A stretch of DNA of 64,000 nt, from assembly GCA_019915135.1 (NCBI GenBank), contig JAHLMK010000010.1, positions 186,001 to 250,000 on the forward strand. Reading direction: 5' to 3'. The first letter of the stretch is position 1. Each line of letters starts with the position of its first letter. Made by a program: the position numbers and the translations under genes. The notes under the pieces are model-generated. The model ran no database searches, was not told the origin of the DNA, and worked only from the letters and a program-made list of their open reading frames with translations. Of the stretch, positions 23,618-37,200 are shown piece by piece. This DNA is from Strobilurus pachycystidiatus (taxonomy: Eukaryota; Basidiomycota; Agaricomycetes; Agaricales; Physalacriaceae).

Positions 23618-24961
23618 ATGTTCTTCCGATCTGAATCGTTCAGTCCTTCCCGCGACTTGCTAGATTTGACCGGAAAGGTTGTCATCGTCACCGGGTCCAA
23701 GTACGTGCAGACTGTCAAATTCATGACCGTTTCTCAGTGGTATACTGGATTACGTAGCACCGGAGTCGGGTATTCGACTGTCAAACATCTAGCACGAAGA
23801 GGTGCCAAGGTCTATCTGGCAGCACGAAATGAGCAGAAAGCCCACAAGGCCCTGGAGTCATTGAAGGCAGAGAATGTTGCACCAGGCCAAGTCGTCTGGT
23901 TACCATTGGACTTGGCAGACCCAAGGCAGACGAAGAAGGCCGCCGAAGAGTTCATGAAGAAGGAGATGCGATTGGATGTGTTAAGTGAGTGCCGGCTCGA
24001 TCCCTTGGACGACTTTTGACGCCATGATCCAGTACATAATGCCGCTGTGTCCGTGTATTTTTGCATTTTCGCTGCGACCAAATTGACGTCCGAATAGACT
24101 ATTCAATCCTCATCACATAACAGAGGATGGCACGTATGCCGTTCCTTCTCTTTTGTGTCCTACTCATATTCTCTGCAGGCATCTCAGAATACATGATGGT
24201 GAAGTGAGTTTGATTCTGCGTTCAAATTGATACCGACTGATATTATGGTAAAAGCCACGTTGCCGCATTCTTGTTCACCAATACGCTTCTTCCTCTCCTT
24301 ACTTCGACGGCACGCGAGCCCGACTCTGATGTTCGAATCGTGTCCGTACGTCTCTGAATTCCGCAAATGAGTGCTCGGCGTTACCGTTCCTTCAACGTAG
24401 GTATCGTCCAGCGCAAACGCAATGGGTCGGGCGGCAGACCCAGGCATACAATTCAAGACCCTCGAAGACTTCAACCACGAATTCAAGGACGATATGTTAC
24501 CAGATTTCTCTCGATATGGTAAGCAATTTGTGTCCCCCGTGTCTAATTCGCCAGATTGAACAATTCCCTTCACAGCACTATCCAAACTCTGCAATGTGCT
24601 CTACATTAATGTCCTCCAAGCTCGTCTGGATGCCGAATCGATTCCCATCACCTGCATGTCGCTGCATCCCGGTAGCGTCAACACCTGGGCCAATCAGACT
24701 CCGTTTCCACGCGTGGCTGCGATTCTGATGAAGCTTTTCTTCCAAAGCCCGGATGTTGGGGCGTACACCTCATGTTTCGCAGCGGCATCCCCTGCAATCA
24801 AGGCTGATCCCTCCAAGTACAAGGGACAGTACCTTACCCCTGTCGGTGTCATTGCAAAAAAGGAGAAGAATACTCAGCGAGCTGATCTTGGGCAAGACCT
24901 CTGGGGTACCACCGAAGCGATTCTGACGGGCCTTGGGTTGTCAACCTCCCCTTCTTTGTAA
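23618..24961 (+). CDS. Short-chain dehydrogenase/reductase
   Basis: Multi-exon gene. The protein opens with a short head, then LTGKVVIVTGSNTGVGYSTV, the TGxxxGxG cofactor loop of classical SDRs. NAAV follows as the NNAG-equivalent, VSSSAN contains the catalytic Ser, and RYALSKLCN gives the Y-x-x-x-K pair. The tail (HPGSVNTWANQTPFP, TTEAILTGLGL) is typical of the fungal retinol-dehydrogenase/WW-oxidoreductase-like group. Exons include 23618-23700, 23758-23984 and a 16-nt one at 24033-24048. The following exon (24098-24129) appears to use a GC donor at 24130, giving a GC-AG intron ending at 24178; a GT donor four bases on would break the frame. The substrate is unknown. It is intact and lies about 3.3 kb outside the PKS cluster, so cluster membership is uncertain. 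Confidence 0.85.
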
Positions 24962-25169
24962 CCGCTACCTATCTTCTTCTCCCCTATACTGCTCCTGTAT
25001 CCGTAGAATGGAGCTTCTTAGTTGCAGTTTTGCGGAAAGTGAAGTATACGTGGATCGCTGCTATCGGCAAGCTCGGGCCCCAGTTTCAATATCCCAGGGC
25101 ATACATATACTCCACAAGCGTAGCTGGACAAGATTCCCACCGCGACCAGTCATTCGCGTTCCCTCGCCC

Positions 25170-26817
25170 ATGGGTCTATACGACAATACCCTTGGTAAAG
25201 AAATTTCGGACTCCCGCTACATTTTCAAAGTTGACTGGATGTACATGAAGGAGTGTTACTCATTGGGATCTTGGGTATGCTTCACTCTTACAAGAGACAC
25301 GCTCACTGACCGTTGCGATGCAATCAGTGAACACCTACTTCTTTGGTTTTGTGTCACAGCAATATCTGTCCTACTTGAACCATAGTCAGCCTCCTCGCTT
25401 CATCGCTGCTGTAACCTGCCTCTAATTAGATACAGACTTCAACGATCCTACATGGATCAAGTATGTGTCGCATCAATGTTTTTTTCGCCTTGTCTGCACG
25501 CTGAGTCACGAACGCAGGACCACCGTCGCGATTCTTTGCGTGAATGACGCCGTATACACGGCTTCGTGAGTTTCGTACTACTTAGTCTGGGACCTCATCT
25601 CTGATTAATCTCATCCTCAGCTTGTTTTACATGGCGTGGCTATACTGGTCCGAACTGTCTCCTTTCACCGAAGGTCTCAGAGGCTGAGACAAAAGCAGTG
25701 TCCAGAACTTCTCGAATCCTGCTATCTTCCTCAGTAAGTGACCTTCTTCCGACCGTGTCTCAAATTTCACTCGCAGCCGTACCCATATTCATACACTCCA
25801 ATCGCTATCGGCATATCTGCCCTAACGACACACCAGTTTCTCGTATATCGGTGCGTTCAAGAGACTTACACCAGGCGCTTCATGATTCATACTGCTTCCT
25901 AGGGCGTCCCGACTCCTTAACAACAAATGGGTGTATATTTTAATCATGACACTGAGTGCTGGGACATCGCTTCCGCGCTTGCTGGAGGTATCAAGGTGTG
26001 TGTGTCACATTAGTAGCCTGACAGCATATGAACTTCCTTTCGTTGCAGTCATGGACAGTTACAGAGTGAGCCACACCCTTTCTACCTCAGACACGCGCTC
26101 ATTTGGGAACCCCAGCATCACCAGCTTAGGAAGTCTGAAGACATATCTCGTCTGGCTTGGCTTACAGGCCGGGACCGATGTCATTGTCACTTGTACGTCT
26201 ATCAGGCTGGTCCTCTATCCAACTAAGCTCATGTTCCTGGGAGGCACGCTGTCGTTTGCGCTGTATAAGTCGCGAACGGGATTTCCGCAGACGGACAGCG
26301 TCATTTTTCGCCTAATTCGCGGTTCACTTCAGACTGGATTCTTTGTCGTTGTCTTCTCGTTGGGTCACCTCATTGCGTACATGGGTAAGGATCCCATTTC
26401 CGCTGTTAACGAATCTAATATTTTCACTAGTTTCTCCGAGCACCCTCATCTATACCTTCTTCGCCGCAAGTACTGGACGAATGTAGTCTATAACGCTGAT
26501 GGACACTTTACACAGTCGAGGACAGTTGAGAAGTCTACTCGCAGAAACAGTAGATGTTAGTAATTTCGACGCGCACCTGGACAAGCCGACTGACGTTTCC
26601 TCAGATCACGAGTGCGATCCTAGGCAATGCACGCCTCACAGATTCCAGAGTGCCTTCAAGTCATCAACTCTCTAATATTTCAGGGCGCAGACACACATCA
26701 TCATCCGATGTAGAGACTCTACCATCGGCGGGAACGAAGGCTAGACATCATCGTATGACGGAGGATGTCGAGGGCGACTCGGTATTCAATCCTCAGGACA
26801 AGGCTATGACACATTAG
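25170..26817 (+). pseudogene. DUF6534-type membrane protein, probably broken
   Basis: Fragments in the order of the agaricomycete DUF6534 family are visible: a DNTLG start, TYFFGFVSQQYLSYL as the first membrane helix, DTDFNDPTWIK, VNDAVYTASLFYMAWLYW, a central WLGLQAGTDVIV helix, the family hallmark ALYKSRTGFPQTDSVIFRL (26253-26310), a QTGFFVVVFSLGHLIAYMG helix, and YTFFAASTGRM next to SITLMDTLHSRGQLR. Between GRM and SIT the codon is TAG (26484-26486), where relatives carry an aromatic residue. Another stop follows the WSELSPFTEGLRG segment (about 25685), though an unrecognised intron could explain that one. A plausible C-tail ends DSVFNPQDKAMTH at 26816. The function of this seven-helix family is unknown. 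Start and exon borders are approximate. Confidence 0.62.
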
Positions 26818-28245
26818 ATTTAGATAGAGGAAGGGGTAAATTTCAGGTGGGGGTCCAAGGAGAAGTACAGTACAAATACACGATTGGTATGTTTAGTGTT
26901 GCCCAGTGGCTCCGTAGTATGCTTGCTGTTGAGACGGAGCAAGGGGGGCCTCTGCGTAAGGCCTGTATTCTCCATTCCCGACATCTACTCATCACGTTAG
27001 CCTTGTGGAGGGAATAAATGATCGAACACGCACATGTGAGTCCTCCAGCGCCGTATCGTTCCTCAGCCAGAATCTTCTTGTAGATTAGCCACCTAGAATC
27101 GATGGTTTTGCGCCAATTTTGATTGAGTCCACGCAGGGAACTGTGAGATTCTTGCCCTGCATGGATATGGGGGCCGTCGAAATTGATCCTTTTTGGACCA
27201 CCGTCTTGCTGAGCGTCCTAGTCCTATCCAGAGGACGGTTCATCTGTTTCAGAAGCAGCTCCATCTTGTCCGCAGGTTGACCTCAGATTTCTACCAGTGG
27301 AACTGTGCAAAGATTGAGTATATACCAGTAGATACCAGTGGCCGTATGTTAATGACACAGGACAGGCCAAAGACTCTGAGGGCTGCTATCTGGTCCTACC
27401 TGGCCAGACTTGATCTGGTCTGAAATAGTCTGCTCAGATCCCCACCGGAATCTGACGACGTCTGGCAAGGCCATCAGATGGCTTCAGGCCTGACCAGACG
27501 ATTGCGACTTTTCCGACATTATTACCTTCAAACTCTACACGCTGACACAGCTGTGTACCGCACGCATAACATTAAGACCCAGCGCAAGTCCCTCAAAAGA
27601 GTTCTCACCATTTGCACCCCTTCCGATGGCAAATTCTCAATTCTTCCTGACTTCGGAGAGTGTGGTCTTTGGCTGTGATCCAGTGTGGGGATGAAAATAA
27701 GCGTATCGGGTGTAGCTACGTGGAGACAGCAGAAGATCCAGAGTGATGTTGGTGAACGGAGAGTGTCTTGAGACGCGTTTGGAAGAATGTGTATGATACT
27801 ACGATGCGCAAGTCCGATTAGAGGCAAAATAGCATTTTCCGCGCATTTCCTAGTCCATCTTCTTTGCTGTTATAGGAGGCAACAGAAGAGCAGGAAACGC
27901 ACCTCCAACAAACTGAGGATTCTGTGAGTCGTCATCGGCCTTCTCTGGCTTTCAATCGCGGAGGGAAGGTATGTAGGACTGAGCGAATCGTCGATCATGT
28001 GCATGAAGAGGCGAGTCATGTCGAACTCTCCAACAGACCAGTTTCCTCAGCTCGCTGTGAGCATTCCTCGAGTCCTAACTGTCTTCCAGGTTTTGCAGTG
28101 AATGCGCTATCAATAGTAGTACATACACAGAATTCTATCTATCTACTTGTTGTAGTCCGTGTAAACTTTGGAGGAAAAATGTAGGATGTATGATCATGCG
28201 TGGATAGAGTGAAATATGCGTGAACGGATTGCGACGACTCGAGAC
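26818..28245. other. Intergenic, no recognised gene
   Basis: About 1.4 kb between the DUF6534 remnant and the 3' end of the PKS gene. The open frames here are short and lack family motifs. A local run of short CTGGTC/CCAG-type repeats occurs around 27320-27500; no other structure was seen. Confidence 0.45.
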
Positions 28246-31200
28246 TTAAACCTTCTCTGCTTCGAACAGGATACACGTCCCGGCATCTTCGTGGCAGATC
28301 TGGACATTCGAGTACCCAGTCGCCGTAAGACGCTTCCTCCATTCGTTCTCGTCAATAGTGCAGTGCGTGCGGTCGTCGGTGTACCCGAACCATCCCTGGA
28401 AGGAACCCCAGATGAAGTCGTTCCAAATCGCTCCTGGTCGAGGAGGATTTGAAGTACGCGCGGTGCCGTCGGTGTCGACCACAAGAATGCGCCCGCCCGG
28501 CGCGAGGAGCGAGTGGAGATCAGTGAGGGTGGCGTCGAGATCGGGGACAGCGTGAATGACGTTCAATCCCGTAATCACGTCGTAGTGGCCCAGCTGGAGA
28601 CCCTGCTCGCTCGGCTTCTTTGAGAGGTCGTACATCTTCGCCACCATGTTCTTGTAGGAGAAGGATTCGGCCAAACTGCTGGCCAGCGAATAGGAGAGAT
28701 CCGTGACAGTGTATTCGACATCGGCGTTGGGCATGTCGCACAAAGCCTCGACGAGGAACTTCGTCAAACCACCGACACCTATGGGCACGGTTAGGAGAGT
28801 TAACTAGGTCAGAGAGATGAGTTGCATACCTGCGCCGACTTCCAGTACCCTGATAGGACGCTGCTTTCCGAAGTTGGGAGACGAGACGAGCGACTTGAAG
28901 GTCTTCGCAGCCTCTTGGTTCATACTGGTGAACACCTTGTTCTGGCGATAGAAGCCGTCAATCATGTCGTCAGAGTACAACGCCCCAACAGCTGCCTAGA
29001 TCACGGAGAGGGTTGAGGGCAGATCAAGCGACGCGAAGCATTCACATACCGCGGGCGACTCCATTATGGACGGGTGCACCTTCGAAATACGTTCGGTGGT
29101 CTCGAAGTACGTCGGGAACAACTTCTTGGAATGTTCGTACTCCTCGTCTGTCCACGTGCTGTGTGACTGAGTCCGGACGAACTCCTTGCACACCTCGAAC
29201 AAGCGCTGGCGACTGATCTGTGGAGGAGTTAGTGATCTGGTCGCATCCAATGAATAAGCTAAGAATATACCTCCGAGCCGACGAGAGGGTTCTGGCTGAC
29301 GGTGTCAGCCATGACCCGCAGCGCCATGGTATCCAGGATCTTGAACAAGGCCCTAAGATCCTTTATGGCGGGGTTGTGGATCATCGAGGCGAGCTGGTGG
29401 ACCGGCTGCGGGTCAACCCAGTCAAATTCGAGATTGCGCGAGAACTCCGGCTTCTCGAAGATGTCGAAGTGTCCCGAATCATAGTACTGCGTCTGGACTT
29501 CCCGCTCAGCACGCGAAATGCCCAAGTCGTTCCAGTCTGAGTTGATGAGGGCCCGGATCCCCCAGTTGGCAATCATGACGTTCATTGGGGTCTTGACCTT
29601 GGCAATCTCTTCGACCATTCGGCGTCTGGCAGTCTCCAGGCGGGTCTTTTCGTCAGAAGAAACCCATACATCCCATCCACCTCCAAAATCGACGACCTGC
29701 TTCAAATTCATCCTGGTTGTTTTCTGAATCCATTCCCACGACTCCATGGCGTTGGTTGCAGACGGAAGACCGTCCGAGGCCGCGACAAGATTCTCACCAT
29801 AGAGGCGCCGCGCCGGAGCAGTGTCTCGACGACAACATTCCGCGACTAAGGCCACGCTGGCCTTTCTACCATACGCAGACAGGTCTTCAAACGTCTTATG
29901 GTCTTCAGTGAAGCCATGTATAGCGGAGGTGAAGAATAGCGGGAAATGGTCGACGAAAGTGAGTTGCGCGATCTCGTCCTCGTTGGCCTCTAGTAATTGA
30001 GCGAGACGAAGGGTGACCATACTGGATGCGGAGAAGCCAGCAATACGGTAAGGACCCGCAGGTCGCGCTTCCTTGATCTTCTCAAAGTAGAATTGCGCCA
30101 GGGTGTCGACTGTGTCGAGAGGAGCCTCCGGTGTCGGCTGAATAGCCCAAAGCGGAGTCGAGAACTGCTCTTGGATAGCTCTGAAAGCAGCGGTATCGCC
30201 GGCACCTCCGTGAAGAATGATAAGTGGTGTTCCGCTTCCGATGTTGAATTTGAGAATCGTCTGGCCTGGTTGATGCATTGCGTCCCACGCGAACGGCTTT
30301 TCAGCCGTACTGGCCACTGTCTCCTCTACGGCTACGTGCTTTGTGGCCTGCATCTTCTCGACAAGGTCATCGAGACTAAGGTCGCCCAACAGCTGGATCT
30401 GGGTTATCGCAAGATATGGTTTCAAGGCCGTGGACATTCTGGCAGCAGAAAGGGAGTCGAGTCTGGAGGAAATGTTGAGCGCGCCGAATCGGCTGGAAGC
30501 GATGAGCGACTTACCCATACGACGTGAGGGGAACGTTTCTCTCAAACTCATCCTCGGAAGCATCAACAAACTTGAGCACAATCTCCTGGAGAACCTCGTA
30601 GGGGTCTTCAACCTCGAGTTCGTCTGTCGCGGCATCCAACTTCACCAGATGGTTATAAAGCACAGACTCGCTAACGGATTGGGAGATCGCATCCCAGTTC
30701 AGGTTGGGCACATAGATCGAGATACGCTCATTGTTCGCCATACGTAGCAGGCCGTCCTCGAGGCAAAGGCAGATTTCTGTAAGGTAAGGGTCAGATGGGG
30801 GCAACGGTAACCTAGGCGAAACCCATACCGTAGCTATTCATGGTAGAGGATTCCCACTGCTCCAGGTGGGAGTTGGTGGAAGTGAACAGGTCGAAGCCGA
30901 CGTTAGAGTCCGCAATACCAGGTGCTACAAAGGACCAAGCGTTGGGATAGCGAGCAGTCAGATACTCGATACCAGTATTGGCACTGAACACGGAATATCA
31001 GAGTCTGTAGTCAAAGTGCATATCAAGGCGTAGCTCACCTTGCATAGTTGGTCTGACCAGCGGCTCCGAAACCAGCCACGGAAGAGACAGCAAGCAAGAA
31101 ATCGAGTTTCTGGATATCAACGACCTTCTCGAAGGCAAAGTACGCGTCAGTCTTGGGTTTGAAGGGTATCGGGTAGGTGTCGGAATTCTGCTTCAGGAAC

Positions 31201-34200
31201 AGCCCGTCGGACATGACGGCGGCTGTGAACATGGCTCCAGCAAGGGGACGATCCAGCGAGCTGATCAGCTTCGAAAGAGATTCCACCGACGAGGCGTCAC
31301 ACGGCTCGAGCCTTAGCTCGAGGTCAGGAAGAGTCTTGAGATATTCGACGGCGCCGCGCAGGGATCTGTTCTTGGTACCAGCGAGTCGACTGACACCCGT
31401 TCGAGAAGTTAGGACAATATGCCTTGCGCCTTTCTGTGGTCATATCAATGACATCAGTGCCGGAAAGCTTTGAGGGGAAAGCACTCACTTGGTACATCCA
31501 GATGGCGACCTGGAGGCCCAAAGAACCAATTCCACCTAGAATGAGGTAGAACTTATCGTCTGCCAAAGCCAGGGATTGTGCTACGTCGAAATCGGATGGA
31601 AGCAGTTGGTCCGGCGTAAGCGAACCGCCCTCCACGCTGACCTCCGGGAGGGCACGCGTCAAATGCGCGTCGACGGTGGTGCCTATGAGCCAAGGGTTTT
31701 GTGCGACGGCGGCGAGAGCACCTTGTTCTGAATCTTCCCAATTGAAGACAGAAACACCATTGATTCGAGGAACAGTCCGAGCAGACGCGGCAGATAATCC
31801 ACCAATGATAGCGTCTCCTGGGGAAAGACGAGGAAGGACCAAGGGGAGTGATGGCGCAACCAAGACCGGTTTCACACCCAGGTATTCGAGAACTCGCGCG
31901 ACAGAGGAAGCAATCTTGCCGGTTTGAATGACGACGACTTGGATCTGCTGCAAGCTCTGCAGTGGCCTGGAGTCAAGGCGAAGACCAAGAGCCGCGAAAA
32001 CCAAGGAGAGGGCAACGTTCGCGGCGCTGTGCTCGTCAACCGTCTCGGAAACTTGAGCGAGCTGACCCTCGTGAACAAGGGTGAAATTGGACAGTGCAGA
32101 GGGTGCGACGGTCACCACGCGAGCTCCTACTTGCCACTGCGACGACCCGCTGCGCGCGACCGTCCCAACAATACCCCGCAGTCCGCCCTCTGCATCGGAC
32201 AGAGACGAGATCTTCACGAGCACCTGATGAGGACCGGGCAATGGAAGGGCTGGTTGGACAACAGTTTTAGCCTCCTCCACCACCCAGTACTTGCTATTGT
32301 CCAGGGTGTCAGGTGCACGCGGAGCGTAAGAGCGCAGACGGGGTACCAGCACCACGCCCGAGGCATCGAGTGCAATCTCGGATTCGAGGGAGGGAAGGGT
32401 AGACAGCTTTCGAATGGCGGCAATTCTGGACTCCGCTTCCCAGGCGGGATCGAAGAGCACTAAGCGAACGTCGACGGCCACAAGTTCTCGCATCAGCGAG
32501 CGAGCGAAACCAGTAGCAACAGCGCCGTCGAAGGTTCCCGTTGTAGATTCGATCCAGAGCTTGGTATTGCTGGCGCCCGATGACATGGATGCGAGCACAG
32601 TCTTTTGCACTTCCAACACGCGTGAATGCTCGAAGCTGAAGACTACAGGTTCTTCAACCTTGGCAGAGGATTCTGCGGAGGACGCAGAGACGGCGGACAG
32701 TGAGTGCTTTTGCGCCAGCAGCGTCAAAAACAAAGTATTCTCGACATCCTGTGCCCCGTCGACGACTTGGAACTTGGCTTTTTGTAGCTGGCCGCTCCAT
32801 TCCGACTGTGACAACCGATGGTGCTGTTTCCCGGAGCGTAACCCAGTCCAACGCCCTTGAGGGGAAAAGACTTGATCTATCCACTTTCCACCCGGGGCTT
32901 GGGCAGACCCATTGGCCTCAAGTGCAACGAGGAAACCACCAGGAACTAGGAGCCCGTTCAAGTACTCGAGCGATCGCTCCAGTTCGGCCGCAAAGCCAAG
33001 TGTGTGTGTCTCGATGATGACATCGTATGTGGAAGGCGAAAGACCGGTCTGCTTCGAGACGTTGTCGACGTTGAAGGACGCGAGGCGCAGATCAAGCGTA
33101 GCGTGCTCGTGACCACACGCGGTGTAATCCACTCTCAGAGAGGGGTAATCCGAGGCAAGAGCAGTAATCTGCTTGTACAAGGATGCGGTGGCTGGAAAAT
33201 AGGCGTCAGTACGTAGTGCCAGGACGAGGATACGTCCAGACTTACCATCACCAATGTCCAGGATACGCAAAACCTGCTTTCCGGATTTCGCAGCATGATC
33301 CAAGATCTGGCGGACCGCCGCCACCGAGGTGTCCAATGAAGCAGAGAACAGGCCCAGGAGCGAAGATGGTTTGAGCTATAAAAATGTCATCGCTTGTACC
33401 CACTGCAGCAGAATCTAGACTGAACTCACCTCGAGCTCATCGGCAGCGATAGACTGCACTATCTCCTCGAAGACTTTACGGTCCTCGCCCACGGTTCCAA
33501 CAGCCGAACCATTGGCATGGCCGTTGGCGTGGCCATTAGCGTGTCCGTTTGCAGGAGTCGCTACCTTGAGAAATGTGAGTAGGCTGATAAGGAGCAGCTA
33601 GACGACACACCTTCTCATCAGCAAGGGCCACTAAGGCATCCAGGAAGGCATAATCTTCATGTTGAGCTTTGGGCTCGGAAAGCTCTGCAGCCGGCAGGCC
33701 AAGAGGTTGATAAATGTACTCGTAGCTCGTGTCTGGCCGCGTGGGTACCGCGCCAGTCCAATGTTTCGACCTAGAGATTGGTGTGAGGAGAGGCAGCTTC
33801 GTTTCATTCATAGCAACTCACAAGACACAATCTATCAAGGTCACGAGTCGCTCTCCTCGCTCGTTGACAATGAAGGCGTCGCAGGCAATAGAGTCTGTAT
33901 GAAAATGAGCGAGATGAAGCGAAAGCATGTATTCATGGACGTACCGGGCGTCCAGTCATGGGGCACCACGTAGGAATAGAGTGTCTCAGGAACTGCTTCC
34001 TCAACTGCACGGTCGTACAGAGTTACACGACCGATGTGAGAAGGCAGGTAGAAGACGCTCTTGTCGGCATTGCCTGTAAAGACGGGATGTAGGAGGCCGT
34101 GAATGCAGGAGTCCAGGAGCGAAGGATGGAAGACGTAGTCGTAATGGCTAATCGTGTGTCAGACTCTGCTGTAGCTGAGTAGAGGAGGAAGCCTTACGCA

Positions 34201-37200
34201 GTAAGCTCTGGAGCATTTCCGCGAACCTGGTAGAGAATCTCGTGGTCGCCCTCATAACACGCCTCAATCCGACGATAAAGTGGACCGAACGCGGCAGTGT
34301 TGTTGAGGATAGCATAGAGGTCTGAAGGTCATAACATTGGTGAGTACAGGTCCAAAATAGACGTTGTATTGCTCACTCGAGATATCTGCAGGCGTAGTGC
34401 GCGCACGAATGGCAGCGAGGTCGATAGCCCCGGCATCCTTGTCCATGACCTCCGTCGTCATGAAGCCAGTGGCATGTAGACGAGGCTGGTGTACGATATC
34501 AGCCAGAAACTATCGAAAAAAAGTTGTCTTACGTTGCGACCACCCGACGAAGATACGATACTCCAAGCGTGACCGTCTGACTTGACGTTCACGTTCAAGA
34601 CCTTCTCCGGAAGCAGGGGTAGCAAGCTGCGAAGCTCGATGTTCCAGATAGTGCGTGCACCCTCCTCGAAAATCTACGACACATCCTTGAGTACCTATAG
34701 GTCAAGGTAGTGCATGTTGAAGCTCATACCATTTCGAAGAAACCAGTAGCGGGTAAAATAGGTTCACCTTTGATGACGTGCTCAGCAAGATCGGGATGCG
34801 TCAACGCATTCACCGCCAAGGTATCGTAGTTCAGAGGTCCTTTGCGAGTGCGCTTCATCTTGACCGCCAGTTCAGAGCTCTCAGAATAGAAAGGCATGGC
34901 TTTCGGGGCGAAAGGATACGCGGGAATGGGCTTCGATATCTCGAGAGAGTCGGTGGCGTTGACGGCATGGAAGTTGATAGTGTTGACGCCAAGAGTGGAC
35001 AAGTTTCCAACGGCTGAGAGCAAATCGAAGATTTCGTTGAACCCGGTGACGTTCTTGACACGACGCATGGGGCAGACAACCTTGTCAGGCTTAGCGCCCA
35101 TTCCCGAGATATAGGAAGAAAGCGCGGGATGTGGACCAATCTCGACGAAGATAGCCTCGGGCATCTCCTCGACGACGGCAGTCACGGTTTTCTCGAATTG
35201 AACAGGAACACCTAAAACAAAAAGTCGTCAGTATCGACTTCAGATCCTCGAATGAGATGACAAGCCACGTACGTCCATTGTTCCACATGTACTCAGGTGT
35301 GAATTCCGACTCCCATCGCGCGCCGGTCTGCGTAGAGTAAGTCGGGACAACAGGCACATGAGCGCCAGGGTAACGCGAGAAGGCAATCTCCATTTCCTCG
35401 ACATAGCGCTCTTTGCAAGGTTCCATTAGAGTGCAATGTCCCGGCACGCGAGCCTTGATCTTGCGGGCAAAGAAACCGCGCTCAGAAGCGATGGCGACGG
35501 CTTTATCGAGGAGAGCATGGGTACCAGAGATCGTGAAAGCCTCTGGGGCGTTGAAACAGCCGATTTCGAGGACGCCGCTGTCCGGCCCAGCCTCATCCAG
35601 TACCTCTTGAACGATTTCGCGAGCTACGGAGGGGGCACAGGATACGGCGGCCATGCCACCGGTTCCCTCAACAACCGACATCGCCTGTGAACGACGGATG
35701 GCGATCTCCATTGCCAGCTCCTGAGGAAGAGCTCCTGAAGTATAGGACATGGCGGCCTCACCAGCAGAATGGCCAAAGACCAAGTTGGGACGGATACCGA
35801 ACGCCGCCAAAAGGTCTACGAGCGCCATCTGGATCATTGCGATGCTGGGCACTGTGAGGCCTACTGGCCAGACATCAGGCAGAGCTACGCTGGAGCGCGT
35901 TTCTCCAAAGAAGCCAAGATCCTGTACGATGGACTTTCCGGTAAGCTCGACGTGAACCTTGTCCATCCGCAAGATACTGTCCCTGAAAGTAGGGTAGAAT
36001 TTGAAGAGTTGACGACCCACTGAGAGCAACAACGTGTGTCAGAAGTACTCAATGCAAAGAGTGGACCGTGACTTACTCTCGATATGCTGGGGCCCTTGTC
36101 CTGAGAAGACGAAGACAAGCTGTGGGGTGCCTCGCGGAACAAATCGCGGTGCGGGGAATACAAATGGACCATCAGAGGTGCTGATGGCAGCGGCGCGCCA
36201 TGTCAATTGCCTCGCGCGTCGTCCGTAGATGTTGGAGAGGATCGGAAGCTCATCTGGGATTTCCGAGGCGAGCTTGACAAGATCGGCTGCTATGGTTGTC
36301 GTACTGCGTGGGGAAAGACCCGCTGCCATAAGTAGCACAGGCATTCCGCTAGGAAGCGCAGAGGGTTTGGTCGCCTGCAAACGGAGCGTGTTAGCCTTGA
36401 TCGAGCAGGGTGAAGGAGAACAGAAATACCTTTGGAGGAGGGCTTTCAGCGATAACGTGTCCGTTCGCACCCAAAAGCCCAGAGGCATTACTAGAGAAGG
36501 AGATTTAGCCACGTACGAATGCAGCGAGGATATCACACACATTGAAACCAGCCTCTTTCCGGAAGGATTGCGAGTGTTGAATTCCTCAATCTGGGTGGGG
36601 GTACGCATGTTGTATTCCTCCCAGTTGATCGCAGGGTTCGGTTCTTTGAAATTGGCCTGAGGCGGGATGCGGTTGGTGTCGAACATCGAGATGACCTTGG
36701 AGAACGATGTGAGGAAGGCGGTGATTTCTGTGTGGCTATGATAAAGGGGGTTGAGTAAACGGTTCTCCTTTGATGCGCCAAAGTCTCACCCAACGTTCCC
36801 TTTAACGCTGCCAACCAAAAGTTCGGAATCCCTCTTGAAGTGTTTACCGACCCAGTTTGCCTCTACTGGATCCCCAACAGATGTGCCTGTGGCATGGCAC
36901 TCGACGAAGTCAACCTCGGATGGTGAACGACCGATCCCTTTGTACGCCGTAAGCATCGCTGCAGCCTGAGACTCGGCAATAGGCGTCTTCACTGGTCCTG
37001 CAGAACCTGTGAAACCAACAGATTAGTGTTGACTCGACAGGCATGACAATTACATACCCGTAGAATTTACAGCAGTGTTCAACACCTGTGTTAGAGTGAG
37101 AATTCTGAACCGGACGAAGTAAAACTGCTCCTTACGGTCGCGTAAATCTTATCGCCGTCACGGATAGCGTCCTCCAGCAACTTGACCACTAGTACCACAA

